Below, piece after piece: positions 40,270 to 50,791 of a stretch of DNA of 64,000 bases. The number at the start of each line of letters is the position of its first letter. The first letter of the stretch is position 1. Under the pieces are notes generated by a model, which searched no databases, was not told the origin of the DNA, and saw nothing but the letters and a program-made list of their open reading frames with translations. The translations under genes were made by a program, and so were the position numbers. This DNA is from Prevotella sp. (GTDB lineage: Bacteria > Bacteroidota > Bacteroidia > Bacteroidales > Bacteroidaceae), in NCBI GenBank assembly GCA_022775985.1, contig JALFIM010000039.1, positions 1 to 64,000 of the forward strand. Reading direction: 5' to 3'.

Positions 40270-41301
40270 TCACCTCACGACAACCGTAGTAAACCAGTCG
40301 CGCAACACGCCATGAGCCTGGTTCTGTGAGTCGGCCACAAGGATTATCGTGCGGCTGCCGTCAGCCAGGACAGGCCCCCAACACATGCCCTCATAGTTGG
40401 CAAACGAGCGTGCCGTCAGGGTCAGTTTGGTGTGCCACCGACATAGAAGCCGCTTCGGGAGAGCCTTGTCGGCATACGCATGCGATGCCTTGCCGTCAGC
40501 GGCAAACATGTCTGCGGCACGCACTTCATACAGTTTGTTGGTAACCCAAGCCCCTATTTTCTTCTTCGGCACGAACGCCTCGCGCTCCAGCACGAGCAGC
40601 GCAGTGTCTGACGGCAACAACTCACTCACGCCGAAAGCATAGTTGAGGGCCCTGGAAGCGTCAGACTCAGGTCTGTCGGTGACATACGTCCATGTGGCCA
40701 CACGGCTCAATCCATCATCGAAAGCCTGCAAGCGTATCAGCCCACCAGGCATACCGCCGGTGAAGCTCGCTGCCGCGTCAGCAGCAAGCGGCGACTCGGT
40801 ACACGTCCACAACAGTCCACGCCGCGCATCCCATGCAAGCGACTCGTAGCCGCCATTGCCCACACCCGGCACGAGACTAAGCTCTCGCCCCGTGGCCTTG
40901 CCGTCCTCGGCATACTCCACCACGCGGCTGTCGGCCTCGCCCACGACAAGCAGCGTGCCGCGCACAGGCACGTAGGCCACGCCCTCAGCATCGCGGTTGC
41001 CGTACTTGTCAGATGCCACATAGCCCTTGTCTACGACAGACTGTATGCTGCCCGTGATGCTGTCTACGCGTATATCCACAAGCCTGAAACCGTCAGACGG
41101 TGCCTTATCGTCAGCAAGTGCGTAGAGCGACCCACGCAGATGTGTTATGCCACTGTAATTGCCAGGCGGCACTTCGCCACGAAAATGCACCTGCCGCGTG
41201 ACGACAGCCGTGGTCTGGGCCCCCACGCAGACCGCTGTCGCGCACGACAGCGCAAGCACCGCGAGGCGAAAACGGCCCACAAAATACGCAAATACTCTCA
41301 T
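40270..41301 (-). CDS. Secreted phytase-like esterase domain protein
   Basis: Signal peptide from MRVFAYFVGRFRLAV; YSGITHLRGSLYALADDKAP, NRDAEGVAYVPVRGTLLVVGE, NYEGMCWGPVLADGSRTIILVADSQNQ. Confidence 0.75.
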   Translation of the reverse strand: MRVFAYFVGRFRLAVLALSCATAVCVGAQTTAVVTRQVHFRGEVPPGNYSGITHLRGSLYALADDKAPSDGFRLVDIRVDSITGSIQSVVDKGYVASDKYGNRDAEGVAYVPVRGTLLVVGEADSRVVEYAEDGKATGRELSLVPGVGNGGYESLAWDARRGLLWTCTESPLAADAAASFTGGMPGGLIRLQAFDDGLSRVATWTYVTDRPESDASRALNYAFGVSELLPSDTALLVLEREAFVPKKKIGAWVTNKLYEVRAADMFAADGKASHAYADKALPKRLLCRWHTKLTLTARSFANYEGMCWGPVLADGSRTIILVADSQNQAHGVLRDWFTTVVVR

Positions 41302-41572
41302 ACCTATTATAATATACTTAAAATGTCGGTGTACAGTACGGTTGACGTACAGAGTCTGCCTTACCGTGCGCCGACGTGCAAAGTTAGCATTTTCATACGA
41401 GCCCGACAAGACATGTGCACACATTATGAACGACATCACAGGCCTGGCGCACACCATACGCACATCATCAAGAGCAGCATAAGCAAGAATTCGGTGCAAT
41501 AGTTTCAATCCGCAACTTTAAGACCTCGTTTTATTACAGTTTTCCTCAGCAACCAGTCAAAACGCGTTCCTT

Positions 41573-41660
41573 TTCCGTTTCGGGCTATTTCGCAATGCAA
41601 AAGAGGCCGTTTCACGCCCCGAAATGGCCCGAAACGCAAGGCAATATGGCCCATATCAAT
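41573..41660. repeat. GGGCC-core intergenic repeat element, copy D (degenerate)
   Basis: TTTCGGGCTATTTCGCAA / TGCAAAAGAGGCCGTTTCACGC / CCCGAAATGGCCCGAAACGCAA / GGCAATATGGCCCATATCAATCC. Confidence 0.6.
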
Positions 41661-41772
41661 CCGTAACTTCGGCCCGACTGACGACGCATGCGCCATCATG
41701 CCAATACGGCATCGGCACGCGTTCCGCCACATAAGTACATGAGAGCCATGCAGCGCCCACCTCACAAGACGC

Positions 41773-41819
41773 AAAAAGAGCCATACCCCATCCGTTATCC
41801 GGACGGCGATATGGCTCTT
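41773..41819 (-). terminator. Terminator for PBP1A gene
   Basis: Minus strand AAGAGCCATA...TATGGCTCTTTTT. Confidence 0.75.
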
Positions 41820-41870
41820 GTCATGTCTTTATATGCTTCGTCTCACGCTCCGCGCGTGGCGGAGTACAGA

Positions 41871-44336
41871 CTAAATGTCATCAAATGTCACGGTCTCCTC
41901 GGTGTGGCCGTGCTTCTTCTCCTTGTTCTGATCGGGGGCTACAATCTGATGCTCGGTGGGGTTGCCCTCCTCATCGAGCACTATCTCCTCCTCTATGTGT
42001 ATGCTGTCGCTCTGCGTAGTATCGCGCTTGGCATGTGTCACATAGCTGTCGCAACTGTACATGCCGTATGTAATGGAACTGTCTTTCGGTTTGCCGAACT
42101 TGGCATGATACTTGCTGAACTGCGGGTCATTGAGCAATGCCTCCACGAAATATCCACAGATAGGCAGTGCCGTGCGGCTGCCCTGACCGAGAGCTCCCGT
42201 GCGGAAGTGTATGCAGCGGTACTCTCCTCCGACCCATGCTCCTACCACGAGGTTCGGGCTCACACCCATAAACCATGCGTCGGAATGATTGTTTGACGTA
42301 CCAGTCTTGCCGCCCCAGTCAGTGTCGCGGAACTTGCCTACATATCCTCCGAAACTCATCGATGTGCCGCCCGGCTCACGCAGACCTCCCATGAGGAGCT
42401 GCTGCATGAGGAACGCGCTGCGGTACGGTATGGCCTGTTCCTGTGTGGCAGGCGCGGCGTACACTTCCTTTCCATCCTTATCCACGATACGCGTCACTAC
42501 GATGGGGTCGCGGTGGCGGCCGTCATCGGCCACGGTGCAGTAGGCATTGGCAAGTTCGAGCAGATTGATGTCGCTGGAGCCGAGGGCGAGCGAGGGGGCG
42601 TCGTCGAGCGGACTCTTGATGCCCATCTTGTGAGCGGTCTCTATGATGCGCGGAATGCCCATCTCCTGACCGAGTCTCACTGCTATGGAGTTGATGCTTC
42701 GGGCAAAAGCACCCTTCAGAGGTATGGAGTCGCCAGTGAAGTAGCCATTGGCATTCGACGGTGTCCAAGTCACTTCCTGCTTCTTGGCCTTGTCGTACAC
42801 CTGCATGCTGAAGTATTCATCACGGCGTTTGTCACACGGCGTAAGGCCCTGATTCATGGCCTCGGTGTAGACGAAGAGCTTGAACGTGGAGCCCGGTTGG
42901 CGCATGGCCGTCACCTTGTCGTACTTCCACGACTTGAAGTCTATGTCGCCGACCCATGCCTTCACGGCTCCCGTCTGCGGCTCCATGGCCACGAATGCGC
43001 AGTGCATGAAATGCACCATGTAGCGTATGGAATCCATGGTAGACATCTGCTGCTCTATGACACCTTTCTCGTAGTCAAACAACTTGACGGTGTGTGGCTT
43101 GTTGAGATAGTAGTCTACGGAGTCGGGATTGTTAGGGAACTTAGCCGACAGGTACTTGTACACGGGCTGTCTCTGGGCTATGCCCTCTATGAATCCCGGT
43201 ATCACCTTGTGGTTCTCGTCCTGCCACGGGTCCTCTTTGCCCCAATGGTTTCTGAAGTTGCGCTGCACTATACGCATCTGTTTGTTGGCAGCCTCCTCCG
43301 CATACTTCTGCATACGTGAGTCGAGAGTGGTGTATATCTTCAGGCCGGAGCTGTAAAGGTCGTAGCCATTGTCCTGGCACCAGTCCTTGAGATAGCCGGC
43401 CAGATACTCACGGAAGTACAGGGCCTTGCCATCGTAGTTGTTCTCCACGCTGTAATTCAGCTCTATGGGCCGTGCCGACAGCGAGTCGTAGGCAGCACGG
43501 CTCAAGTCCCCGAGCCGCAACATATTGCTCAGCACCACGTTGCGGCGCTTCAGGCTGTTGTTGGGATTGGTCTTGGGATTGTAATACGTCGTGGCCTTGA
43601 GCATGCCCACGAGCACCGCCATCTGCTCCACGGTGAGCTTGGAAGGCGTGGTGTTGAAGTAGGTCTTGCTTGCCGTCTTTATGCCGAAGGCATTGGAGCC
43701 GAAGTCTACGGTGTTGGCATACATGGTGAGGATGTCCTTCTTGTCGTAGACTATCTCGAGCTTCGTAGCGATAATCCACTCCTTGCTCTTCATGATGAGC
43801 ATGCGCACTCCAGGTATGTAGCCGAGAAGTCCTGTGGAGTACTGCGTACGCACACGAAACATGTTCTTGGCCAACTGCTGGGTGATGGTGGATGCTCCTC
43901 GCGCGTCGTTGTGTACTATCATGTCCTTAGCCGCAGCCAGCATGCCGGGTAAATCTATGCCGTGGTGGCTGTAGAAACGCTCGTCCTCTGTGTCGATAAG
44001 CGTTTTCCAGAACATCGGGTTCACGTCCTCGTACTTCACGGGAGTCCTGTTCTCGTTGAAGAACTTGCCTATGAGCTGACCGTCGGCGCTGTATATCTCA
44101 GAAGCCTGATGGGTGTCTGGGTGGGAGATACGGCTGAAACCGGGGCTCTTGCCGAACAGCCACAGGAAGTTGATGTCCACCATCCCGAGATAGAGGAAGA
44201 ACAACACGATACACGAGGCGATGCCTACCGCACCCTTCGTGTACCACGCACGCCCTTTGTACAGGTTCTTGTACCAAGGCCAGAACGCCTTGATTTTCTG
44301 CCAAGAGCTGATGAGTAATTGTTTGATTTTGTTCAT
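41871..44336 (-). CDS. mrcA: Penicillin-binding protein 1A (GT51 transglycosylase / transpeptidase)
   Basis: EDERFYSHHGID, GASTITQQLAKN, ARSINS, GGKTGTSNN motifs. Confidence 0.94.
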   Translation of the reverse strand: MNKIKQLLISSWQKIKAFWPWYKNLYKGRAWYTKGAVGIASCIVLFFLYLGMVDINFLWLFGKSPGFSRISHPDTHQASEIYSADGQLIGKFFNENRTPVKYEDVNPMFWKTLIDTEDERFYSHHGIDLPGMLAAAKDMIVHNDARGASTITQQLAKNMFRVRTQYSTGLLGYIPGVRMLIMKSKEWIIATKLEIVYDKKDILTMYANTVDFGSNAFGIKTASKTYFNTTPSKLTVEQMAVLVGMLKATTYYNPKTNPNNSLKRRNVVLSNMLRLGDLSRAAYDSLSARPIELNYSVENNYDGKALYFREYLAGYLKDWCQDNGYDLYSSGLKIYTTLDSRMQKYAEEAANKQMRIVQRNFRNHWGKEDPWQDENHKVIPGFIEGIAQRQPVYKYLSAKFPNNPDSVDYYLNKPHTVKLFDYEKGVIEQQMSTMDSIRYMVHFMHCAFVAMEPQTGAVKAWVGDIDFKSWKYDKVTAMRQPGSTFKLFVYTEAMNQGLTPCDKRRDEYFSMQVYDKAKKQEVTWTPSNANGYFTGDSIPLKGAFARSINSIAVRLGQEMGIPRIIETAHKMGIKSPLDDAPSLALGSSDINLLELANAYCTVADDGRHRDPIVVTRIVDKDGKEVYAAPATQEQAIPYRSAFLMQQLLMGGLREPGGTSMSFGGYVGKFRDTDWGGKTGTSNNHSDAWFMGVSPNLVVGAWVGGEYRCIHFRTGALGQGSRTALPICGYFVEALLNDPQFSKYHAKFGKPKDSSITYGMYSCDSYVTHAKRDTTQSDSIHIEEEIVLDEEGNPTEHQIVAPDQNKEKKHGHTEETVTFDDI

Positions 44337-44501
44337 TTCTGCATGCTTATATGTCTGGCTGACACAGCCGACGTGTATAAATGATATTGGCACGCACAGC
44401 GTATTCGCTGCCAACCGCAGCCATTACGGCCACACACTGGCATCAAGAATTGCAGTAAAATGCCGTGCTTATGGTTGCAAATTTACAAAAATAGCGGCAA
44501 C

Positions 44502-45398
44502 CTACCTATTGTTTTCTATATAATTTATAATTTCTTTAATATTCTGAGGAGCAAACCACGCTATGCTGTCGTCTTTCTTAAACCACGTCTGTTGCTTACG
44601 GCAATACCGCCTGCTGTTGCTCTGTATCTTGTACACAGCCTCGTCAAGCGTCGTAAGTCCGTCGAAATGCTCAAACAGCTCCTTGTAGCCTACGGTGTTG
44701 AGGGCGTTGAGCTCTCTCAGATGATACACCCGCCTGGCCTCATCCACAAGCCCCTCGTCAAGCATCTTGAGTACACGGCGGTTTATCCTGTCGTACAGTA
44801 TGTCACGGGGAGCGGTCAGTCCTATCTTCAATATTCTGAATGGACGCTGCCTCACTTGGTTCGTCCTGAACGAAGAATAGGTCTTACCCGTCATGTGGCA
44901 TATCTCAAGAGCATGCACCACACGGCGTGGGTTGTTCTTGTCTACGACCTGCCAATGCTCATAGTCGAGCCGCCTAAGCTCATCCACAAGGGCAGGAAGG
45001 CCCTCCTCCGCAAGGCGGTGCTTCATGAGAGTGCGCGTGGCCTCATCTACGGTAGGGATGTCGTCTATGCCGTTGCACACCGCATCTATATACATCATGC
45101 TGCCGCCACACATCATGGCGATGTCTGACTCGGCAAACAGACTGTCAAGCAAGCCGATAACGTCCTGCTCATAAAGCGATGCACTGTAATAATCCTGTAT
45201 ATGGTGTGTGCCTACAAAGAAATGCCTCACCCGACGTTGCTGCTCAGCGGTAGGCGCCGCTGTGCCGATGGGTATCTCATAAAATATTTGCCGAGAATCA
45301 GCATTCACAATCGGAATGCTGAAATGCTCGGCAACATTTATGCTTGTCTCGGTCTTACCGATACCGGTAGGACCCAATATGACTACAAGGGTTTTCAT
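44502..45398 (-). CDS. miaA: tRNA dimethylallyltransferase
   Basis: VILGPTGIGKTETSINVAEHF, VNADSRQIF, GGSMMYIDAVCNGID. Confidence 0.95.
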   Translation of the reverse strand: MKTLVVILGPTGIGKTETSINVAEHFSIPIVNADSRQIFYEIPIGTAAPTAEQQRRVRHFFVGTHHIQDYYSASLYEQDVIGLLDSLFAESDIAMMCGGSMMYIDAVCNGIDDIPTVDEATRTLMKHRLAEEGLPALVDELRRLDYEHWQVVDKNNPRRVVHALEICHMTGKTYSSFRTNQVRQRPFRILKIGLTAPRDILYDRINRRVLKMLDEGLVDEARRVYHLRELNALNTVGYKELFEHFDGLTTLDEAVYKIQSNSRRYCRKQQTWFKKDDSIAWFAPQNIKEIINYIENNR

Positions 45399-46168
45399 TA
45401 ACGGATGATACCGCGTTTTGAAGATTCCACGAAATCAATGATGTACTGTATCTCCCTCGTAATCTGGAGATTCTTCTTTATCTCTGCTATACCTTCTGCC
45501 ATAACACCCTTGGAGTACAGCAAGCGGTATGCATCATGTATCAGCGTGATGAGCTCATTGGAAAACCCACGGCGACGCAGTCCCACAAGATTGAGGCCGC
45601 AATACTTAGTCGGCTCTTTCCCGGCAATGATAAACGGCGGGATGTCCTGGCTGAAACGGCATCCTCCCTGTATCATGACATAGCCTCCGATGTGGCAGAA
45701 CTGATGACACAGCACGGTGGCACTGATGATGGCATTGTCGTCCACCGTCACCTCACCGGCAAACTTCGTGGAGTTGCCAATGATAAGGCCATTGCCCAAA
45801 ACACAGTCATGTGCGACGTGCATATTCTCCATCAGCAGGTTGTTGCTGCCTACAATGGTGGTGCCTTTCGATGCCGTACCGCGCGAGATGGTCACATTCT
45901 CACGTATGCTGTTATTGTCGCCTATCTGACACGTGGTCTGCTCGCCTCTGTACTTAAGGTCCTGCGGCTTGGTGGAGATGCTCGCACCGGGGAATATCTC
46001 GTTGTTGTTGCCTATACGAGCCCCGCTGTTTATGGTGACACTATTCTGGAAAATGTTGTTATCACCTATCACCGCGTCCTTGTCTATGAAGCAGAACGGG
46101 CCTATCTCATTATTGTCGCCGAGCTTCGCCTCGGGGTGAACGTATGCTAAGGGGCTTATTCTATTCAT
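45398..46168 (-). CDS. lpxA: Acyl-ACP--UDP-N-acetylglucosamine O-acyltransferase
   Basis: Left-handed beta-helix hexapeptides, NRISPLAYVHPEAKLGDNNEIGPFCFI. Confidence 0.95.
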   Translation of the reverse strand: MNRISPLAYVHPEAKLGDNNEIGPFCFIDKDAVIGDNNIFQNSVTINSGARIGNNNEIFPGASISTKPQDLKYRGEQTTCQIGDNNSIRENVTISRGTASKGTTIVGSNNLLMENMHVAHDCVLGNGLIIGNSTKFAGEVTVDDNAIISATVLCHQFCHIGGYVMIQGGCRFSQDIPPFIIAGKEPTKYCGLNLVGLRRRGFSNELITLIHDAYRLLYSKGVMAEGIAEIKKNLQITREIQYIIDFVESSKRGIIR

Positions 46169-46176
46169 TTCGTTGA

Positions 46177-47562
46177 TTATTTGTTTTTTACAATCTGAGC
46201 TGTGAACGTGGCCTCAGACACCACATGGTCGCCCACGAACACATAACCCTTCATTGAGGATATGCCATGACGCACAGGGGCAAGCAAGTCTACCTTGAAC
46301 AGGAGTGTGTCTCCAGGTACTACCTTCTGGCGGAACTTCACGTCGTCAATCTTAAGGAAATACGTAGACCAACGCTCCGGCTCCTCCACAGTATTGAGCA
46401 CGAGCAGACCGCCACACTGAGCCATGGCCTCTATCTGAAGCACCCCAGGCATGACAGGTTCCTGCGGGAAATGCCCCTGGAAGAACGGCTCGTTTGCCGT
46501 AATGTTCTTCACTCCAACGATGCTTGTGGCTCCGAGAGCTATCACTTTGTCAACAAGCTGCATAGGATAGCGGTGCGGCAAAAGCTCACGGATGCGTATA
46601 TTGTCCATTATAGGAGCATCATTCGGGTCGTAGATAGGAGCCTGTATCTCGTGCTTACGTATCTCTCGGCGCATCTGACGGGCAAACTTGTTGTTGATGG
46701 TGTGGCCCGGACGCGTGGCAATGATGCGTCCCTTGATGGGCTTTCCGATAAGAGCCATGTCACCGATGATGTCGAGCAGTTTGTGGCGCGTACACTCATT
46801 CTCCCACACAAGGGGCTTGTGCTGTATGTAGCCGAGCTTGGTGGCATCCATGTGAGGCACCTTCAGGAAGTCTGCAAGCTGGTCAAGACGCTCCTGTGTG
46901 GTCTGTTTCTCGTATATTACTATGGCATTGTCGAGGTCGCCACCCTTTATAAGGTTGGCCTTGAGCAGCGGCTCTATGTCACGCACGAACACGAACGTGC
47001 GTGCCGGCGCTATCTCCTCAGCAAAGTCATCAATCTTGTCGAGTGTGGCAAACTGGCTGTTCACGAACTTGGAGTTGAACGAGCACATGGCAGTAAGGCT
47101 GAACTCCTCATCAGGAAGAATAGTTATGCACGAGCCAGTAGCCTCATCCTTGACCTCTATCTTGTGACGAATGATGTACCAGTCCTTAGGAGCATTGAGC
47201 TCCTCTACGCCTACTTCCTTGATTTTATTGATATAAAGGGCTGCGCTTCCATCAAGAATCGGGAACTCAGGGCCGTTGACCTGTATCAAGCAGTTGTCTA
47301 TACCCATAGCATAAAGGGCCGCCAAGCCATGCTCAACCGTAGACACGCGCACGTCGCCCTTGCCGAGCACAGTACCACGCTGTGTGTCGATGACATTCTC
47401 AGCCACAGCCTCTATGACGGGCATACCGTCCAAGTCTATTCGCTGTATTTTATATCCATGATTCTCAGGGGCAGGATTGAACGTCACCGTGAGGCTCAGA
47501 CCTGTGTGAAGTCCTTTGCCGCAAAGCGAGAAACTACCCTTTAAAGACATCTGTTTAAGCAT
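46177..47562 (-). CDS. lpxC/fabZ: Bifunctional UDP-3-O-acyl-N-acetylglucosamine deacetylase / 3-hydroxyacyl-ACP dehydratase
   Basis: LpxC N-terminus SFSLCGKGLHTG, STVEHGLAAL; FabZ HFPQEPVMPGVLQIEAMAQCGG. Confidence 0.96.
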   Translation of the reverse strand: MLKQMSLKGSFSLCGKGLHTGLSLTVTFNPAPENHGYKIQRIDLDGMPVIEAVAENVIDTQRGTVLGKGDVRVSTVEHGLAALYAMGIDNCLIQVNGPEFPILDGSAALYINKIKEVGVEELNAPKDWYIIRHKIEVKDEATGSCITILPDEEFSLTAMCSFNSKFVNSQFATLDKIDDFAEEIAPARTFVFVRDIEPLLKANLIKGGDLDNAIVIYEKQTTQERLDQLADFLKVPHMDATKLGYIQHKPLVWENECTRHKLLDIIGDMALIGKPIKGRIIATRPGHTINNKFARQMRREIRKHEIQAPIYDPNDAPIMDNIRIRELLPHRYPMQLVDKVIALGATSIVGVKNITANEPFFQGHFPQEPVMPGVLQIEAMAQCGGLLVLNTVEEPERWSTYFLKIDDVKFRQKVVPGDTLLFKVDLLAPVRHGISSMKGYVFVGDHVVSEATFTAQIVKNK

Positions 47563-47678
47563 ATCAGAATATTTTTGACGTATGGTCTTACCCTACGTTG
47601 TTGTATTTATAATAATACCTTATTGTATTTATAATAATGTGACAACAGCACCGACAGACTATATGCCGGTGCCGTGAA

Positions 47679-48713
47679 TCACTGATTGTTCTTCAATTCG
47701 TCAAGTTGTTTCTGCAGACTTGCCACCTGCTTGTACAGTTCAGGCAACCTACGGAAGATAGCCTGTGACTTAAAGTAAGCCTTCGGCTCCATGGGAGGAG
47801 TACCGATGAGGGTCTCGTTGCCCTTGATATTGCCTGGTACTCCCGACTGTGCTCCGAGGAAAGTCTTGTCGCCTATGGTGCTGTGCCCGGCTATTCCCAC
47901 CTGTCCGCCGAACATACACCACGCGCCAATCTTGGTACTTCCGGCTATGCCCACTTGCGCAGACATCACGGTGTTCTCCCCTATCTCCACATTATGCGCT
48001 ACCTGCACGAGGTTGTCGAGCTTCACACCCTTGCGCACAATGGTGCTTCCCATGGTGGAGCGGTCAACACACGTGTTGGCACCTATCTCCACATTGTCCT
48101 CTATGGTGACAATTCCTATCTGCGGTATCTTGTCGTAGCCGTCGCTGTTGGGAGCGAACCCGAAGCCGTCAGCACCGATTACGGAACCTGCATGAATCGT
48201 AACATTGTCGCCAATCACACATCCGTGATACACAGTGACATTGGGCTTTATCAAGCACTTGGCCCCGACCTTCACATTGTCGCCTATATACGCATGCGGG
48301 AACACCTGCGTACCATTGCCCAGCACGGCATTGTCGCCGATGTAGGCAAACGCCCCTACATAGCAATCCTCGCCCACCTTAGCCGTGGGAGAGACGAAAG
48401 CGAGAGGGTCTATGCCCTTCTTCACAGGCATGCTTGCCTGATAGAGCTGGAGCAACTTGGCTATGCACTCATACGCATTATCCACACGTATGAGGGTAGT
48501 ATGCACAGGCTCCTCCAGTACCACATCATTGTTTACAAGTACGATGGATGACTTCGTACTATATATATAATGTGTATATTTTGGGTTAGAAAGGAAAGAC
48601 AACGCACCTGGGACACCTTCCTCTATCTTGGCGAAAGTATTGACCGCAGCATTCGCGTCACCTTCGACTTTTCCATTTATAAAGTCAGCAATTTGTTTGG
48701 CTGTGAACTCCAT
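47679..48713 (-). CDS. lpxD: UDP-3-O-(3-hydroxymyristoyl)glucosamine N-acyltransferase
   Basis: N-terminal LpxD domain then hexapeptide repeats. Confidence 0.95.
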   Translation of the reverse strand: MEFTAKQIADFINGKVEGDANAAVNTFAKIEEGVPGALSFLSNPKYTHYIYSTKSSIVLVNNDVVLEEPVHTTLIRVDNAYECIAKLLQLYQASMPVKKGIDPLAFVSPTAKVGEDCYVGAFAYIGDNAVLGNGTQVFPHAYIGDNVKVGAKCLIKPNVTVYHGCVIGDNVTIHAGSVIGADGFGFAPNSDGYDKIPQIGIVTIEDNVEIGANTCVDRSTMGSTIVRKGVKLDNLVQVAHNVEIGENTVMSAQVGIAGSTKIGAWCMFGGQVGIAGHSTIGDKTFLGAQSGVPGNIKGNETLIGTPPMEPKAYFKSQAIFRRLPELYKQVASLQKQLDELKNNQ

Positions 48714-48795
48714 TCCTATATGTTTTATACTATTTAATTTTGCAAAAATAGTGATTTTTATTTATAAGAGCTAACATTATGCCTTATTTTTCTCT

Positions 48796-49623
48796 TCAGG
48801 CCCCTATTTTGCCGAGTTCTTCAGCCATTTGCTCCTGCAGCTCCTTGGCCTTGAGTGCGGCCACCTCAGCGAAATCGGTGCCATTGCCGGCATATATTAT
48901 GCCGCGTGAGCTGTTGACGAGCAGTCCGCAGTCCTTGTTCATGGCATACTTGCACACCTCGCTGAGCGAGCCGCCCTGCGCTCCAACACCAGGCACGAGC
49001 AGGAAATGGTCTGGAGCGAGCCGCCGCACGTCCTTGAACAGCTCACCCTGTGTGGCACCCACCACATACATCATGTTGCTGGCATCGCCCCACTCCTGCG
49101 ACTTCGTGAGCACACGCTCAAAGAGACGCATGCCGCTATCATCCTTCGTCATCTGGAAGTCGTGGCTGCCCTTGTTGCTCGTGAGCGCGAGCAGCACCAC
49201 CCACTTGCCGTCATATCCGAGGAACGGGGTCACACTGTCCTCGCCCATGTATGGAGCCACCGTGAGCGCGTCAATGTCATACTCCTCGAAGAAGGTGCGT
49301 GCGTACATGGCACTGGTGTTGCCTATGTCACCGCGCTTGGCATCCGCAATGACAAGATGGTCAGGACAATGCTCGCGGAGATACCTCACGGTTTTCTCAA
49401 ACGCCACCATGCCTTTCACCCCGAAAGCCTCATAGAAGGCGAGGTTGGGCTTGTATGCCACGCAGTAAGGTGCCGTAGCATCGATGATGGCCTTGTTGAA
49501 AGCGAATATAGGATCCTCCTCTGTGAGCAGGTGCTGCGGTATCTTCTTCAAGTCGGTATCGAGTCCCACGCAAAGAAACGACTTCTTTGCGAATATCTGC
49601 TTAATGATGTCTTGTCTGTTCAT
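48796..49623 (-). CDS. pyrF: Orotidine-5'-phosphate decarboxylase
   Basis: [35 protein letters not shown]. Confidence 0.96.
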   Translation of the reverse strand: MNRQDIIKQIFAKKSFLCVGLDTDLKKIPQHLLTEEDPIFAFNKAIIDATAPYCVAYKPNLAFYEAFGVKGMVAFEKTVRYLREHCPDHLVIADAKRGDIGNTSAMYARTFFEEYDIDALTVAPYMGEDSVTPFLGYDGKWVVLLALTSNKGSHDFQMTKDDSGMRLFERVLTKSQEWGDASNMMYVVGATQGELFKDVRRLAPDHFLLVPGVGAQGGSLSEVCKYAMNKDCGLLVNSSRGIIYAGNGTDFAEVAALKAKELQEQMAEELGKIGA

Positions 49624-49647
49624 ATCTGTGATAAATATGGTTCGTTG

Positions 49648-50760
49648 TTAAAGTTCTGACTCTTTCATGCGCTCTGCGTTCTCAGCCACGGTGAGAGCGT
49701 CTATCATATCCTGTATGTTTCCGCCGAGGAATCCCTGCAAGTCGTGCGTGGTATATCCTATGCGGTGGTCGGTGACACGCCCCTGCGGGAAGTTGTAGGT
49801 GCGTATCTTGGCACTTCTGTCGCCCGTAGACACAAGGGTCTTGCGCCTGTTGGCTATGTCATCAATATACTTCTGGTGCTCGCGGTCGTATATGAAGGTA
49901 CGCAAGCGCGACAGAGCACGCTCCTTGTTCTTGGGCTGGTCACGCGTCTCGGTACACTCGATGAGAATCTCCTCCACCTCTCCCGTGTTGGGATTCTTCC
50001 ACGGATAGCGCAGACGCACACCCGACTCCACCTTATTGACGTTCTGACCGCCAGCGCCACTGCTTCGGAACGTGTCCCACTTGATGTCGCCCTCGTTGAT
50101 GTTCACCTCAAACTTGTCGGCCTCAGGCAGTACGGCCACCGTGGCGGCACTCGTATGCATGCGTCCCTGCGTCTCCGTAGCCGGCACACGCTGCACGCGA
50201 TGCACGCCCGACTCGTACTTCAGCGTGCCGTACACATTGTCACCGCTCACGGCGAAGTCTATCTCCTTGAATCCGCCCACGGCACCCTCGCTGGCACTCG
50301 TCACGGACAGACTCCAACCCTTCTGGTCACAGAACTTCTTGTACATATTGAACAAGTCGCCCGCGAAGAGGGCCGCCTCGTCGCCGCCCGTGCCAGCCCT
50401 TATCTCCATCTGCACGTTCTTGCCGTCCTCAGGATCCTTGGGTATGAGCGCGATTTTTATCTCCTCCTCTATCTTAGGCTGCAGGGCTTCGTTCTCGGCC
50501 AGCTCCTCACGCGCCATCTCCCGCATGTCGGCATCGCTCTCGTTGGCCATGATGTCCTTGGCCTCCTTTATGGAGTTGAGGCAACTGATGTAGCGTTTGC
50601 GTGCGTCCATGATGTCGCTGAGGTCCTTGTACTCCTTGGTGAGCTTCACGAACCTCTGCTGGTCGGCTATCACCTCAGGGTCGGTGATGAGCGTAGACAC
50701 TTCCTCGAACCTGCTCTCAAGCCCCTCGAGTTTCTCCAGAATATTGTTGTTCTCAGGCAT
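49648..50760 (-). CDS. prfA: Peptide chain release factor 1
   Basis: RSSGAGGQNVNKVESGVRLR GGQ motif. Confidence 0.96.
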   Translation of the reverse strand: MPENNNILEKLEGLESRFEEVSTLITDPEVIADQQRFVKLTKEYKDLSDIMDARKRYISCLNSIKEAKDIMANESDADMREMAREELAENEALQPKIEEEIKIALIPKDPEDGKNVQMEIRAGTGGDEAALFAGDLFNMYKKFCDQKGWSLSVTSASEGAVGGFKEIDFAVSGDNVYGTLKYESGVHRVQRVPATETQGRMHTSAATVAVLPEADKFEVNINEGDIKWDTFRSSGAGGQNVNKVESGVRLRYPWKNPNTGEVEEILIECTETRDQPKNKERALSRLRTFIYDREHQKYIDDIANRRKTLVSTGDRSAKIRTYNFPQGRVTDHRIGYTTHDLQGFLGGNIQDMIDALTVAENAERMKESEL

Positions 50761-50791
50761 AATTGCTGATAGTATGTGGATGATGTTGCTG

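Noticed and set aside
46267-47544. 425-aa plus-strand ORF
   Set aside because: Antisense to lpxC/fabZ
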